Shown in pieces: positions 25,893 through 35,678 of a stretch of DNA of 64,000 nt. The stretch is from Ruegeria sp. HKCCSA071 (lineage in GTDB: Bacteria > Pseudomonadota > Alphaproteobacteria > Rhodobacterales > Rhodobacteraceae): contig NZ_JAEDOX010000006.1 of NCBI RefSeq assembly GCF_017872555.1, positions 62,001 through 126,000 of the forward strand, read 5' to 3'. Under the pieces are notes generated by a model, which searched no databases, was not told where the DNA came from, and saw nothing but the letters and a program-made list of their open reading frames with translations. The position numbers and the translations under genes were made by a program. Each line of letters starts with the position of its first letter. Within the stretch, counting starts at the first letter, position 1.

Positions 25893-26573
25893 TTAGCCGT
25901 GGTCTTGCAAGACGCTGGCAAATGAAGCTTTCTTTGCAATCAGAACGGCTTGCGTCCGGCTTTGCACACCCAGTTTCCGCATGATTGCGGTGACATGGGC
26001 CTTGACCGTGGGTTCCGCAATGGACAGGTCATAGGCAATCTGCTTGTTCAGCTTACCTTCGCAGATCAGTTGCAGAATGCGGGCCTGCTGATTTGTCAGT
26101 GTCGCAAGCCGATTGACCGCCTCGGCGTGTTCATCTTCTTCGACATTGAACAGAACGCACCCTTCGGGCACAAAAACTTTGCCGGAATGCACTGTCTCGA
26201 ATGCCAGGCGAAACACATCGCGTTGGCTGTGCTTGGGTACATAACCCGATGCGCCCGCCTGAATCACCTGACTGACAACGCGATTATCCGTCATCGAGGA
26301 CACCACGATAACCGGGGCGTTCGCAGCAGCCTTCAGACGGACAAGGCCGTCCAGCCCTTCCACATCCGGCAGGTTGAGGTCCAGCATGACCGCGTCCGGT
26401 TTCAGCCCCCCTGCCAGAAGTTCCATCGCGCCTTCCAATCGGTCCGCTGTATGGATTTCGCCGATCTGCGCCACGCTTTGCAAGGTCATCGACAGCGCGT
26501 CGCAAAACAGGGGGTGGTCATCGACGATCAGCACTTTCTCGAAGCCAGATCTTTCGACGGAGTCTGCAAGCAT
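25893..26573 (-). CDS. NarL/LuxR-family response regulator
   Basis: 226-residue regulator: receiver domain with the acidic pair in 'IVDDHPLF' and acceptor D65 ('VMLDLNLPD'), then a LuxR-type HTH ('LTNQQARILQLICEGKLNKQIAYDLSIAEPTVKAH'). It is the first gene of the regulator-FIST-kinase operon and is the likely output of the kinase. Related regulators (AgmR/ErbR type) in other bacteria control alcohol oxidation or biofilm genes, so the target genes here are open. Confidence 0.85.
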   Translation of the reverse strand: MLADSVERSGFEKVLIVDDHPLFCDALSMTLQSVAQIGEIHTADRLEGAMELLAGGLKPDAVMLDLNLPDVEGLDGLVRLKAAANAPVIVVSSMTDNRVVSQVIQAGASGYVPKHSQRDVFRLAFETVHSGKVFVPEGCVLFNVEEDEHAEAVNRLATLTNQQARILQLICEGKLNKQIAYDLSIAEPTVKAHVTAIMRKLGVQSRTQAVLIAKKASFASVLQDHG

Positions 26574-26754
26574 TTGGTATTGCCTTTTTTCAATCAGGTT
26601 GCCCCCAGTTTATCCAATCCTAACAACGAAAGTAATCTGCGCCTACTGGCCCAAAGTCGTACATAAGATCGGCTCGGCGACACCTACACCCAAGGTCTAA
26701 TAGGCAGGGCAAAAAACACCACGTAGCGTAAGAAAAAACACCTGGAGAAGAGAA

Positions 26755-27303
26755 ATGGAGCTTAGTGACAGCCGCGTCATTGCCGCGCCGCGATCCAAGG
26801 TCTGGGACGCGCTTTTGTCGGCTGAGGTTCTGAAAGAATGCGTTCCGGGATGTCAGGAAATGACGGGCTCGGTCGATGACGGATTCGAAGCGACGGTGGT
26901 GCAGAAAGTCGGCCCCGTCAAAGCGACCTTCAAAGGGGCCGTTACCCTTTCTGATATCGTAACGCTTGAAAGCGTGAAGCTCTCGGGTGAAGGTAAGGGT
27001 GGGGCTGCGGGTTTTGCCAAGGGTGCGGCCGATGTCAGTTTGTCTGACGTGCCCGAAGGTACACTGCTGACCTATATCGTCGACGCACGTGTCGGTGGCA
27101 AGCTGGCCCAGCTGGGCAGCCGGGTCATCGATGGCGTCGCCAGAAAAATGGCCGACCGGTTCTTTGAAAATTTTCAGAACGCGGTCGAACCCGAAAAAAC
27201 ACCCGATCCGGAAACCTCGGATCAGGTTCAAGCCGAACCTTCAGCCGAGGGTGAAGGCGGCGAAGCAAAAAAAGGTTGGTTCAAGCGCGTATTGGGCGGT
27301 TGA
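26755..27303 (+). CDS. coxG: CoxG-like SRPBCC-domain protein
   Basis: 182-residue protein of the CoxG family (SRPBCC fold) beginning '[34 protein letters not shown]'. CoxG proteins are accessory factors thought to help membrane attachment or maturation of CO-dehydrogenase-like enzymes. The C-terminal third is Glu-rich and ends in a basic, hydrophobic 'GWFKRVLGG'. It is first in a coxG-S-L-M cluster, 28 bases before coxS. Confidence 0.88.
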   Translation: MELSDSRVIAAPRSKVWDALLSAEVLKECVPGCQEMTGSVDDGFEATVVQKVGPVKATFKGAVTLSDIVTLESVKLSGEGKGGAAGFAKGAADVSLSDVPEGTLLTYIVDARVGGKLAQLGSRVIDGVARKMADRFFENFQNAVEPEKTPDPETSDQVQAEPSAEGEGGEAKKGWFKRVLGG

Positions 27304-27331
27304 ACCGTTGGAATTCAGGGAGGAGAAAGTC

Positions 27332-27814
27332 ATGAAAATTTCCATGACCGTGAACGGCAAGGCCGTCAGCGGCGAAGTCGAGGGCCGGACATTACTGTCC
27401 GGCTTTCTGCGCGAGCAACTGTCATTGACGGGCACGCATGTCGGCTGTGATACGGCCCAGTGCGGTGCCTGCGTTGTACATGTGAACGGCCAGGCCGTGA
27501 AGTCGTGCAATATGCTGGCGGTCGAAGCTGACGGCGCTGACGTTGGCACAATCGAAGGTCAGGCAAATGCGGATGGTTCGCTGAATGTGATTCAGCAAGC
27601 CTTTCAGGATCATCACGGCCTTCAATGCGGGTTCTGTACTCCGGGTATGGTGATGAGCGCCGCTGCGCTGCTGAAAGACAACCCACGCCCATCTGAAGCC
27701 GAAATCAGGAAGTACCTGGAAGGCAACCTGTGCCGCTGCACAGGGTACCACAATATCGTCAAGGCGATCATGGCCGCCTCAGGTCAGGACGTCGGCAGTA
27801 TAGCTGCGGAATGA
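27332..27814 (+). CDS. coxS: Xanthine-oxidase-family [2Fe-2S] small subunit (CoxS-like)
   Basis: 160-residue iron-sulfur subunit from ATG 27332, preceded by GGGAGGAG. The plant-type ferredoxin cluster uses the cysteines around '[13 protein letters not shown]', and the second cluster those in 'CGFCTPGMV' and 'CRCTGYHNI'. It passes electrons from the molybdenum subunit to FAD. A longer reading from 27089 overlaps coxG and is not needed. Confidence 0.92.
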   Translation: MKISMTVNGKAVSGEVEGRTLLSGFLREQLSLTGTHVGCDTAQCGACVVHVNGQAVKSCNMLAVEADGADVGTIEGQANADGSLNVIQQAFQDHHGLQCGFCTPGMVMSAAALLKDNPRPSEAEIRKYLEGNLCRCTGYHNIVKAIMAASGQDVGSIAAE

Positions 27815-27894
27815 TGCCGCTGCGGGCGTAAACGTTGCGCCCGTGGGACAAGTGAAGGGTGCAGCAGCATCCGTTTATGGGAGGAGAACAAGCA

Positions 27895-30255
27895 ATGCCC
27901 AAAGACAGTGGCATCGGAGCCAGTTCCAAGCGACGCGAGGACGTCCGCTTTCTGACCGGAGCAGGCAACTATACCGACGACATCAACGTACGTGGTCAGG
28001 CTTACGTATATTTCCTGCGGTCCGACATCGCGCATGGTCGGATCAATTCTGTAGATACATCAACCGCCGAAGGTATGCCCGGTGTGGTCAGAGTATTCAC
28101 CGGCAAAGACTTTGAAGGCGTGGGCGGAATGCCCTGTGGCTGGGAAGTGACCGACAAGCACGGCGCGCCGATGCAGGAACCACCACACCCAATTCTGGCA
28201 CAGGGCAAGGTGCGCCACGTGGGTGATCCAATCGTTGCCGTGGTGGCTGACAGCCTGGAACAGGCCCGTGACGCGGCCGAGGCTATTGATCTGGATATCG
28301 AGGAACTGCCCGCCGTGATCGACATGAAATCCGCGGCGCAGGAAGGCGCGACGCTGGTTCATGACGATCTGAAAAACAATATCTGCTATGACTGGCAGTT
28401 GGGTGAGGCCGACGACGCCAAGGTGAACGACGTCTTTGCCAATGCGGCGCATGTCACCACTTTGGATCTGGTGAACAACCGGTTGGTCGCCAACCCGATG
28501 GAGCCGCGCGTGGCTGTGGCCGAGTACAGCAGGGGCACGGATGAATATACGCTCTATACCACTTCGCAGAACCCGCATGTCATCCGCTTGTTGATGTGCG
28601 CGTTCGTTCTGGGTCTGCCGGAACACAAAGTCCGCGTCGTGGCCCCGGATGTGGGCGGTGGTTTTGGCACAAAGATTTTCCACTATGCGGAAGAAGCATT
28701 CTGCACCTTTGCCGCCAAGGCCTGCAACCGGCCCGTCAAGTGGACAGCCAGCCGGTCCGAGGCATTCATGTCGGATGCGCAGGGTCGTGACCATGTCAGC
28801 ACGATTGAACTGGCTCTGGATGCGGATAACAACTTCATCGGCCTGCGGACCAACACCTATGCCAATCTGGGCGCCTATCTGTCGACCTTCTCCAGCTCGG
28901 TTCCGACATGGCTGCACGGGACGCTGATGGCAGGCAACTATAAGACCCCGGTCATTCAAGTGAATGTGAAGGCGATGTTCACAAACACGGTGCCGGTGGA
29001 CGCCTATCGCGGCGCTGGTCGACCGGAAGCAACCTTCCAGCTGGAGCGTGTCATCGACAAGGCTGCGCGCGAGTTAGGTGTCGATCCGATCGCCCTGCGT
29101 CGCCAGAATTTTGTCACGCAGTTCCCCTATGACACGCCAGTCGCGCTGACCTATGACACCGGGGATTATAACGGGACCATGGACAAGCTTGAGGCCGCTG
29201 CTGATCTTGCGGGCTTTGCCGCACGACGCGCGCAGAGTGAGGCCAAAGGCAAGCTGCGCGGTCTCGGCGTCAATTGCTATATCGAGGCTTGTGGTATCGC
29301 GCCTTCGAATATCGTCGGCATGTTGGGAGCCCGTGCAGGTCTTTACGACGCGGCGACAGTTCGGGTGAACGCCACTGGTTCGATCAGTGTTATGGTCGGC
29401 GCACACAGCCACGGGCAGGGGCATGAGACCGCCTTTCCGCAGGTTGTGGCGGACATGATTGGCATCGACGAGTCGATGGTCGAGATCGTGCACGGGGATA
29501 CCTCGAAGATCCCGTTTGGCATGGGCACCTACGGCTCACGCTCGCTGGCGGTTTGCGGCTCGGCTATGGTCAAGGCCACCGAAAAGGTGATCGACAAGGC
29601 CAAAAAGATCGCAGCCCATTTGCTGGAAGCGTCCGAGGCGGATATCGAACTTAAGGACGGTCAGTTCAGCGTTGCGGGGACCGACAAGTCTGTAGCTTGG
29701 GGGGATGTGACCCTCACGGCTTATGTCCCGCACAACTATCCGCTGGAAGTTGAACCGGGACTGGAGGAAACCGCGTTCTATGACCCGGCCAACTTTACTT
29801 TCCCGGCAGGGGCTTATGCCTGTGAGGTCGAGGTTGATCCGGACACAGGTCAGGTCACGATTGAGAAGTTCACGGCTGCGGATGACTTTGGCAATATCGT
29901 CAATCCAATGATCGTTGACGGACAAGTGCATGGCGGTATTGGTCAGGGCATCGGTCAGGCCCTGCTTGAGAACTGTGCCTATGACGAGAACGGCCAATTG
30001 CTGAGCGCGTCGTTCATGGACTATGCGATGCCACGCGCCGATGACGTCCCGTTCTACGGCGTGGATCATTCCAGCCAGACGCCCTGTACGCACAATCCGC
30101 TTGGTGTGAAGGGTTGCGGCGAGGCCGGAGCGATCGGCTCACCGCCAGCGGTGGTCAACGCGGTGCTGGATGCGTTGAACTCGGGTGGAAGGGCTGTTGA
30201 TCATATCGACATGCCGATGAGCCCGTCACGCGTTTGGACGGCGATGCATGGTTGA
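27895..30255 (+). CDS. coxL: Form II CoxL-type molybdenum hydroxylase large subunit
   Basis: 786-residue molybdopterin-cytosine-dinucleotide subunit. ATG 27895 has GGAGGAG upstream and is chosen over 27859. The active-site loop is 'AYRGAGR' (about residues 370-376), the form II signature, not the AYXCSFR of true aerobic CO dehydrogenase. Gene order S-L-M is also that of form II. The enzyme is therefore a xanthine-oxidase-family hydroxylase of unknown substrate; a role in CO oxidation is unlikely. The C-terminal Glu region '[17 protein letters not shown]' carries the catalytic Glu. Confidence 0.9.
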   Translation: MPKDSGIGASSKRREDVRFLTGAGNYTDDINVRGQAYVYFLRSDIAHGRINSVDTSTAEGMPGVVRVFTGKDFEGVGGMPCGWEVTDKHGAPMQEPPHPILAQGKVRHVGDPIVAVVADSLEQARDAAEAIDLDIEELPAVIDMKSAAQEGATLVHDDLKNNICYDWQLGEADDAKVNDVFANAAHVTTLDLVNNRLVANPMEPRVAVAEYSRGTDEYTLYTTSQNPHVIRLLMCAFVLGLPEHKVRVVAPDVGGGFGTKIFHYAEEAFCTFAAKACNRPVKWTASRSEAFMSDAQGRDHVSTIELALDADNNFIGLRTNTYANLGAYLSTFSSSVPTWLHGTLMAGNYKTPVIQVNVKAMFTNTVPVDAYRGAGRPEATFQLERVIDKAARELGVDPIALRRQNFVTQFPYDTPVALTYDTGDYNGTMDKLEAAADLAGFAARRAQSEAKGKLRGLGVNCYIEACGIAPSNIVGMLGARAGLYDAATVRVNATGSISVMVGAHSHGQGHETAFPQVVADMIGIDESMVEIVHGDTSKIPFGMGTYGSRSLAVCGSAMVKATEKVIDKAKKIAAHLLEASEADIELKDGQFSVAGTDKSVAWGDVTLTAYVPHNYPLEVEPGLEETAFYDPANFTFPAGAYACEVEVDPDTGQVTIEKFTAADDFGNIVNPMIVDGQVHGGIGQGIGQALLENCAYDENGQLLSASFMDYAMPRADDVPFYGVDHSSQTPCTHNPLGVKGCGEAGAIGSPPAVVNAVLDALNSGGRAVDHIDMPMSPSRVWTAMHG

Positions 30256-30266
30256 GAGGTTGGGGT

Positions 30267-30286
30267 GCGAGGGGCCAGCCCCTCGC
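30267..30286 (+). other. Hairpin between coxL and coxM
   Basis: Perfect 8-bp stem, GCGAGGGG (30267-30274) and CCCCTCGC (30279-30286), with a CCAG loop, 12 bases after the coxL stop. It abuts a copy of a dispersed repeat. There is no T-run, so read-through into coxM is expected. Confidence 0.55.
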
Positions 30287-30315
30287 GCTCCCCGGGATAT
30301 TTATAGCCAGATGAA
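30284..30315 (+). repeat. Divergent copy of a dispersed Rhodobacteraceae-type repeat
   Basis: The stretch has the pattern CTCC...GGGATATTT-(N)-AGATGAAG, a diverged form of the same element found at 44759-44791 and 62483-62515. It lies in the coxL-coxM gap and ends 36 bases before the coxM start. Elements with this core are, from memory, very common between genes in Rhodobacteraceae genomes. Confidence 0.5.
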
Positions 30316-30350
30316 GGGCGGATCAGCGCCTTTCGGAAAGGAAGAACGAA

Positions 30351-31142
30351 ATGTACAATTTCGAGTTTGAGAAGCCCTCGACCATTGCTGACGCAGTTGC
30401 AGCATTGGCAACAGAGGATGCGCAGGCGTTGGGAGGCGGGCAAACCCTGATCCCGACATTGAAACAGCGATTGGCGGCACCGTCCAAACTGGTGTCGATG
30501 GGCGGCATTGCCGAGATGCAAGGTGTTTGCGTTGATGATGACGGCTCGGTCTCTGTTGGGGGTGCAACACCTCACGTTGCCGTTGCTCGCGACGCTGCGG
30601 GGTCTTATCCCGCGTTGGCGGCATTGGCTGGACAAATTGGCGACCCGGCAGTGCGCAATCGTGGAACCATCGGTGGTTCGGTTGCGAACAATGACCCGGC
30701 AGCCTGTTATCCGGCGGGCGTGCTAGGATCCGGCGCAACCGTGGTGACCAATGCGCGTCAAATTGCGGCAGATGACTTTTTTCAGGGTATGTTCACTACA
30801 GCCCTGGATGAAGGAGAGATCATCACCTCGATCCGCTTTCCGGTTCCGCAGGCGGCAAGCTATCAAAAATTTCTGCAGCCAGCGTCGCGGTTTGCACTTG
30901 TTGGGGTATATCTGGCCCGTTTCACGGACGGTGTGCGTGTGGCGGTGACCGGGGCAAGTGAGGATGGCGTCTTCCGTTGGAGCGAAGCAGAGCAGGCGCT
31001 GAACAAGGAGTTCCGCCCGGACGCCTTGATGGACCTTCGGATTAACCCTGCCAACATGATCGCTGATTTACATGGCAGCAAGGAATACCGGGCGCATCTT
31101 GTGTCGGTCATGACCAAACGCGCCGTTGAAGCCTGCATGTAG
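30351..31142 (+). CDS. coxM: Xanthine-oxidase-family FAD subunit (CoxM-like)
   Basis: 263-residue FAD-binding medium subunit. It contains the family's two FAD motifs: 'LGGGQTLIP' (near residues 27-35) and 'RNRGTIGGSVANNDPAA' (near 101-118). It accepts electrons from CoxS and reduces an acceptor. AAGGAAG precedes the ATG. It closes the cox cluster and is followed by a strong terminator. Confidence 0.92.
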   Translation: MYNFEFEKPSTIADAVAALATEDAQALGGGQTLIPTLKQRLAAPSKLVSMGGIAEMQGVCVDDDGSVSVGGATPHVAVARDAAGSYPALAALAGQIGDPAVRNRGTIGGSVANNDPAACYPAGVLGSGATVVTNARQIAADDFFQGMFTTALDEGEIITSIRFPVPQAASYQKFLQPASRFALVGVYLARFTDGVRVAVTGASEDGVFRWSEAEQALNKEFRPDALMDLRINPANMIADLHGSKEYRAHLVSVMTKRAVEACM

Positions 31143-31165
31143 ACATTTCTCGACAAGATGCTCTG

Positions 31166-31193
31166 AAGCCCCGGTTTTTGCCGGGGCTTTTTC
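31166..31193 (+). terminator. Rho-independent terminator after coxM
   Basis: Stem AAGCCCCGG (31166-31174) and CCGGGGCTT, loop TTTTTG, followed by a run of T. It lies 24 bases after the coxM stop and ends the coxGSLM transcript. Confidence 0.85.
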
Positions 31194-31278
31194 GTTGAGA
31201 TATGGTTTTTAGTGTTTCGCCAAGGTCGGGCTGGCCAGCACCTTTTCGCTGTTTGAGGGTTGTGGCCAGTCTCTGCGC

Positions 31279-31312
31279 AAAAAAAATAAGGCCACCCAAT
31301 TCCGGGCGGCCT
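31279..31312 (-). terminator. Rho-independent terminator after the BCCT gene
   Basis: Read on the minus strand: AGGCCGCCC, a short loop and GGGTGGCCT (one G-U pair), then TTATTTTTTTT. It lies about 28 bases beyond the stop of the transporter gene. Confidence 0.8.
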
Positions 31313-31339
31313 GATCAAGTCATAAGCTAAGCTTTCGCT

Positions 31340-33166
31340 TTATTCGGCGGATTGTGCACCAGTAGCGGCGTGTTTGTCCCGCTGGCTGTCGCGGAACAAA
31401 GCTTTGGCCAGGGCAATACACATCAGACCCATTACAGCAGTAAAGGGCAATGCACCGATGATCATTGCGTTTCGCAGCGCGTCCATCGGGTTGTTTTCGC
31501 CCGCTGCGAGGATCAGCGCGCCGATCACAGCCGTCAGGATGACACCCCAGATGATGCGGTGCTTGATGCCCGTCTCCTGGCTGCCGCCCGACATGATGGT
31601 ATTCATCACCAGAATGCCCGAGTCTGCCGACGTGACTAGGAATGTCATGATCAGGATCACACACATCACGTTCAGCATTGACAGCAGACCACCGTCAATC
31701 ATGTAAGACAGGGTCACGAACAGCTTGTTGGTGTTCGATGCACCGATGATTGCACCTTCTGCAGCGCCTGCCAGTTCCAGATCAATCGCAGTTCCACCCA
31801 GAACAGTCATCCATGCAAAGCAAACCAACGCCGGTGCGAGCACACAGCCTACGATGAACTCGCGGACAGAGCGCCCTTTCGAAATACGGGCAAGGAACAG
31901 GCCCACGAAAGGCGAGAACGCGATCCACCAGGCCCAGTAGAACGTGGTCCAGCCCGACTGCCAGCCGAACTGACGCCCCTGCTCACCCGCCGCATAAACG
32001 GCTGCCAGGGTTGCTTCATCCAACTCGGCTGCTGCCCCTTCCAAGCCGCTCTTGAAACCGTCAAAGCTGCCCCACGCATTGGTGGCCCCACCCATCAGAT
32101 CATTGGCATGGGCTTGTGCTTCGGCGGGCAAAGCCGCAGCGAAGGCTTCAACTGACAACGGGCCATAGGCGTTAAAGCTGAGCGACAGGATATGAAGGAT
32201 GTAGTCGACCATTGCTGTGCCATAAGTGGTCATGGCAAAGACGAACGAGCCGAAGACGATAAATGTGCCCAACAGGATGATCGACAATACGAGGTTCAGG
32301 TTCGACAGGTATTTAACACCACGACCAACGCCCGATACTGCGGAAATAATCGACAGGCACATAATGACAACCAGACCGGTGATCAGACCCACTTTGCTGG
32401 GGGTTGGAACTTCGCCACCCAGATCCATGACCCACTCCATACCGGTGATGGCAAAAAGCCCGTCGATGAACTGGCTGACACCATAGCCGATGGTGACAGA
32501 AACACCAAGGATCGTTGCAACAACGCCAAGTACGTCAACCACATGGCCGAAGAAGCCATTGACGAAGCGGCCAAACAGGGGCGTCAGCGCCGAACGGATG
32601 GTGAGAGGCATGTCACGGGTATAAGCGTAATATGCCAGCGACAAACCGGTCACCACATAGATGGCCCACGCGTGAAATCCGTAGTGCAAGAAGGTATAGC
32701 GGTAAGCCGACTGCAGTGCTTCGGGGGTATTTCCCACGACCGCTTCGGACACGACTTCGGGGTTCGAACCCCACAGCCCTAATGGTTCTGCGGTTGCAAA
32801 AACCATCAGACCAACACCCAGGCCGGCGCCGAACATCATGGAGAACCAAGAGAAGTTCGAAAACTCGGGCTTTTCACCGGGTGTTCCCATCACACGGCGA
32901 CCCGTGGACGGAATAGCGGCGACAACGGCCAGAAAAACAAGGAACAACCCGACAATGACAATGTAGAAGCTGTTGAAAAGCTCGAGCAACCGCCCGTTCA
33001 GGCTGCCAAGCGTTCCGTTTGCGTTTGCAGGGAATACCAATGCCCACAGAACCAGAGCGACCATAATGGCCTTGCTGATCAGGGCAATTGGGACGCTGTA
33101 GTTTTCATAAAAACCGGCATCCGCCGTTTTTATCTCAACGTCTGTGAATGGTTCGGGTATCGACAT
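31340..33166 (-). CDS. BCCT-family quaternary-amine transporter
   Basis: 608-residue transporter with about 12 membrane helices. The start at 33166 (GGAGG 9 bases upstream) is preferred; the open frame extends 50 codons further without family features. The BCCT hallmark is 'WTTFYWAWWIAFSPFVGLFLARISKGRSVREF', with aromatic residues for trimethylammonium binding. Family members import betaine, choline, carnitine or DMSP by ion symport. A Rieske oxygenase, reductase and dimethylglycine-dehydrogenase-like gene lie next to it, so glycine betaine or a relative is the likely cargo. A terminator follows the gene. Confidence 0.9.
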   Translation of the reverse strand: MSIPEPFTDVEIKTADAGFYENYSVPIALISKAIMVALVLWALVFPANANGTLGSLNGRLLELFNSFYIVIVGLFLVFLAVVAAIPSTGRRVMGTPGEKPEFSNFSWFSMMFGAGLGVGLMVFATAEPLGLWGSNPEVVSEAVVGNTPEALQSAYRYTFLHYGFHAWAIYVVTGLSLAYYAYTRDMPLTIRSALTPLFGRFVNGFFGHVVDVLGVVATILGVSVTIGYGVSQFIDGLFAITGMEWVMDLGGEVPTPSKVGLITGLVVIMCLSIISAVSGVGRGVKYLSNLNLVLSIILLGTFIVFGSFVFAMTTYGTAMVDYILHILSLSFNAYGPLSVEAFAAALPAEAQAHANDLMGGATNAWGSFDGFKSGLEGAAAELDEATLAAVYAAGEQGRQFGWQSGWTTFYWAWWIAFSPFVGLFLARISKGRSVREFIVGCVLAPALVCFAWMTVLGGTAIDLELAGAAEGAIIGASNTNKLFVTLSYMIDGGLLSMLNVMCVILIMTFLVTSADSGILVMNTIMSGGSQETGIKHRIIWGVILTAVIGALILAAGENNPMDALRNAMIIGALPFTAVMGLMCIALAKALFRDSQRDKHAATGAQSAE

Positions 33167-33584
33167 GTTGGGTTTTCCTCCGTGTGTTCGCAGTTTTTTT
33201 GTTCTTTTGAGTTCCGTTTGGGATGCAGCGTGCCGGACGGCGTAAACAAACATGCACAATGCACCAAACAGTGAGTGGGTAGTGTTCAGATCAACTGAGA
33301 TTTGCGGCAAGTCCATACGCGCAAGTGGCGTCTCCTACCGCTCTTTTCCTCCCGGATTTTTGCCGCCTGCAAAATCTGTTTGTCCTTAGTGACCTATCAG
33401 TTTGCCGTTGAACCTGCTTGCAGCTTCGCAAGAAGTGGTTGCGCCCTTCAATTCGAGAAAACCTATATCGGAGGTTGGGGCTGCTCGCCCGAGAATCCGA
33501 CCCTTATGCGACTCGAAACGACCATCTTGATGGCTCTTATAACATGTTAGCGACAACAGATGGAGGGCGTGATTGTAACTCCAT
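33167..33584. other. Intergenic region upstream of the BCCT gene
   Basis: About 420 bases between the transporter start and the end of the reductase gene, both on the minus strand. It holds short open frames without homology that I recognise and must contain the transporter promoter. I looked for a glycine riboswitch because of the pathway and did not find its core. Confidence 0.4.
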
Positions 33585-34529
33585 TTACAGTTTCAGAACC
33601 AGTATGTCGGACTTTGCCCGCGAAACGCATGTGCACAGGAACTCATGCGTTTCCTGCTCTTGTGGGGTGAGTATACCGTCGCGATGATCAACTTCGCCGG
33701 ATACGACATCAACGATACAGGTTCCGCAAAGCCCTTCCGAGCAGCCGAAATCAACCTGCACACCATTGGCCTGCAAAACCTCCAGAATGGATTGGTCCTT
33801 GCCAACGGGATAGACCGCTCCGGTCGACTGGATCTTGATCTGGAAATCGGCGTTCGGGGCATGCTCAATGTCCGACGCAGCGGCGAACCGTTCAAAGTGT
33901 ATCGCGCCGCCGCGCAGCAAGGCACCAGCTTCCAGTACCGCGTTCAACATCGGTTCAGGGCCGCAGGTATAAACGTCTGCGCCCATCGGCATCGATTGCA
34001 TGACCGATCTCAGATCGAATACCCCGTCTGTGTTATCACAATGCAAATGATACCATTCATCCAGACCAAGTGCCCGGAATTGTGCATCCATCGCCGCGTA
34101 TTCTTTTGATCGAACAAGATAATAGACACGAAAATCCTGCCCTCGGTTCAGCAGCTCACGTGCCATTGCAACCAGTGGTGTGGCCCCAATACCGCCAGCG
34201 ATCAAAGTGACGTGCCGATCATGACTTTCGAGTTTGAAGTGGTTGCGGGGACCGCCGATTTCGACGGTCGCGCCCTCTTGCAGGTCATGCATCGCCAGTG
34301 ACCCGCCCCGCCCTTCGTCTTCACGTTTTACGGCCACGTTGATCAGGCGCCCATCCTGACTCCAGCTCCACAGCGAGTATTGCCGTATCAGACCGTCTTC
34401 AAGATGGATGTCCACATGCGCCCCGGGCTCGAGGCTGGTGAAGCGCCCGCTTTCGATCTCGAAGCAGAAATCAGTGGTGTCGGGGCTGAGCGATGTTTTT
34501 CGCACAAGGCGGGCGACTTGAGTATCCAT
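33585..34529 (-). CDS. Phthalate-dioxygenase-reductase-type oxidoreductase (GbcB-like)
   Basis: 314-residue electron-transfer protein with domain order FMN/FAD-binding barrel ('RQYSLWS', residues ~48-54), NAD(P)-binding domain ('LIAGGIGATPLVAMA') and C-terminal plant-type [2Fe-2S] domain ('CSEGLCGTC' with a later Cys in 'FLCTCVS'). This is the class IA reductase layout that feeds Rieske oxygenases. The ATG at 34529 is taken rather than the GTG just before it. The oxygenase partner is probably the Rieske protein across the divergent LysR gene. GbcB by context. Confidence 0.85.
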   Translation of the reverse strand: MDTQVARLVRKTSLSPDTTDFCFEIESGRFTSLEPGAHVDIHLEDGLIRQYSLWSWSQDGRLINVAVKREDEGRGGSLAMHDLQEGATVEIGGPRNHFKLESHDRHVTLIAGGIGATPLVAMARELLNRGQDFRVYYLVRSKEYAAMDAQFRALGLDEWYHLHCDNTDGVFDLRSVMQSMPMGADVYTCGPEPMLNAVLEAGALLRGGAIHFERFAAASDIEHAPNADFQIKIQSTGAVYPVGKDQSILEVLQANGVQVDFGCSEGLCGTCIVDVVSGEVDHRDGILTPQEQETHEFLCTCVSRAKSDILVLKL

Positions 34530-34669
34530 CACTTGTCCTGTTCGGTCTCACGTGGCGTACATTCTGCGTCGTTCAGCAAACAACAGGAAAAAAGATAGAT
34601 TTCAATTGCAAAATTTCTAACATTCGGGTGAATTGAGCTCACCCAGAGTTCGAAAGCCAACAAACCTCC

Positions 34670-35575
34670 ATGTCTCGACGCCACTACAACCTTCCCCCAC
34701 TTACGACATTATCGGCCTTTGAAGCCGCCGCACGGCATCTCAGTTTCAAGGAAGCCGCAAGCGAGCTTTCCGTGACGCCAGGTGCCGTCAGTCATCAGAT
34801 CAAGGCGTTGGAAGGTGAGCTGGGCGCGGCACTTTTTGTCCGGAAACACCGCGGCGTGGAACTGACCGAGGATGGGCAAGACCTGTTTGAGGCACTCAGC
34901 GCTTCGTTCCGCCAGATTTCAAAGGTGCTTGAGAAGATTCGCAGCAATGATTCCGAAAACCACGTAACCGTTGGGTCAACTACTGCCGTCGCCGCACTTT
35001 GGCTGTCGCCGTCTGTCATCCGGTTCTGGCAGGATTATCCGCACGTAAAAGTGAACCAGATGGCACAGGACAAGGCGTTCACGGACCGGCCGGATATCGA
35101 CTTGTTCATCCGCTATGGCCGGGACGCGAACGCGCAACTCACGCACACGAAACTGTACCGCGATATCCTTACACCCGTTTGCAGCCCCCAGATGGCCGCG
35201 GACCTTAAAGGGGCCAGTCTTGAAGACCTCGTGCAGCGGCGTTTGATCCATCTTGAAACGCAGGACAGCACCTGGACGACCTGGTCATCCTGGTTCCATG
35301 ACCTCGGGTTTTCCGGGGTTGTTCCTGTGGGATCGCGGGTGAACAGCTATGCGCTTGCCCTTCAGGTCGCGCGTAAAGGCGCGGGTCTTGCGTTGGGGTG
35401 GAAACGTCTGGTCCAGCCCATGCTCGCATCGGGGAAACTCGTAGCATTAGAGGAGTTTAGCCTGCCCGCCCCGGACAATTTCTATCTTGTCGGTCGCCCG
35501 GACGATCAGCTCTCGGAAGGGGCGCTGGCTCTCAAGAATTGGTTGCTTAACGAACTGTCTCAGGGCTCGGTTTAG
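34670..35575 (+). CDS. LysR-family regulator (GcvA-like)
   Basis: 301-residue LysR regulator: winged HTH at residues ~8-66 ('LPPLTTLSAFEAAARHLSFKEAA', 'TPGAVSHQIKALE') and a C-terminal substrate-binding domain. It is divergent from the reductase gene and 103 bases upstream of the Rieske oxygenase, so it probably controls both in response to the methylated amine. The close N-terminal likeness to GcvA-type regulators is seen; the effector is unknown. Confidence 0.87.
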   Translation: MSRRHYNLPPLTTLSAFEAAARHLSFKEAASELSVTPGAVSHQIKALEGELGAALFVRKHRGVELTEDGQDLFEALSASFRQISKVLEKIRSNDSENHVTVGSTTAVAALWLSPSVIRFWQDYPHVKVNQMAQDKAFTDRPDIDLFIRYGRDANAQLTHTKLYRDILTPVCSPQMAADLKGASLEDLVQRRLIHLETQDSTWTTWSSWFHDLGFSGVVPVGSRVNSYALALQVARKGAGLALGWKRLVQPMLASGKLVALEEFSLPAPDNFYLVGRPDDQLSEGALALKNWLLNELSQGSV

Positions 35576-35678
35576 CCTGCCTCAATTTGCCATTAGGATT
35601 TTTAGTATTGAACGTGGACGGCCTCAGCCGCCAATGGATGCAGCGATAAACTCATTCAAAATCACTCAGGAGTGGCCG

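Noticed and set aside
28060-28959. Open frame of 299 codons on the minus strand
   Set aside because: Antisense to coxL and without homology that I recognise.
27895-30255. Aerobic CO dehydrogenase (form I)
   Set aside because: The active-site loop is AYRGAGR rather than AYXCSFR and the gene order is S-L-M.
33167-33584. Possible glycine riboswitch before the BCCT gene
   Set aside because: Looked for because of the one-carbon/glycine context, but the conserved core sequence is absent.
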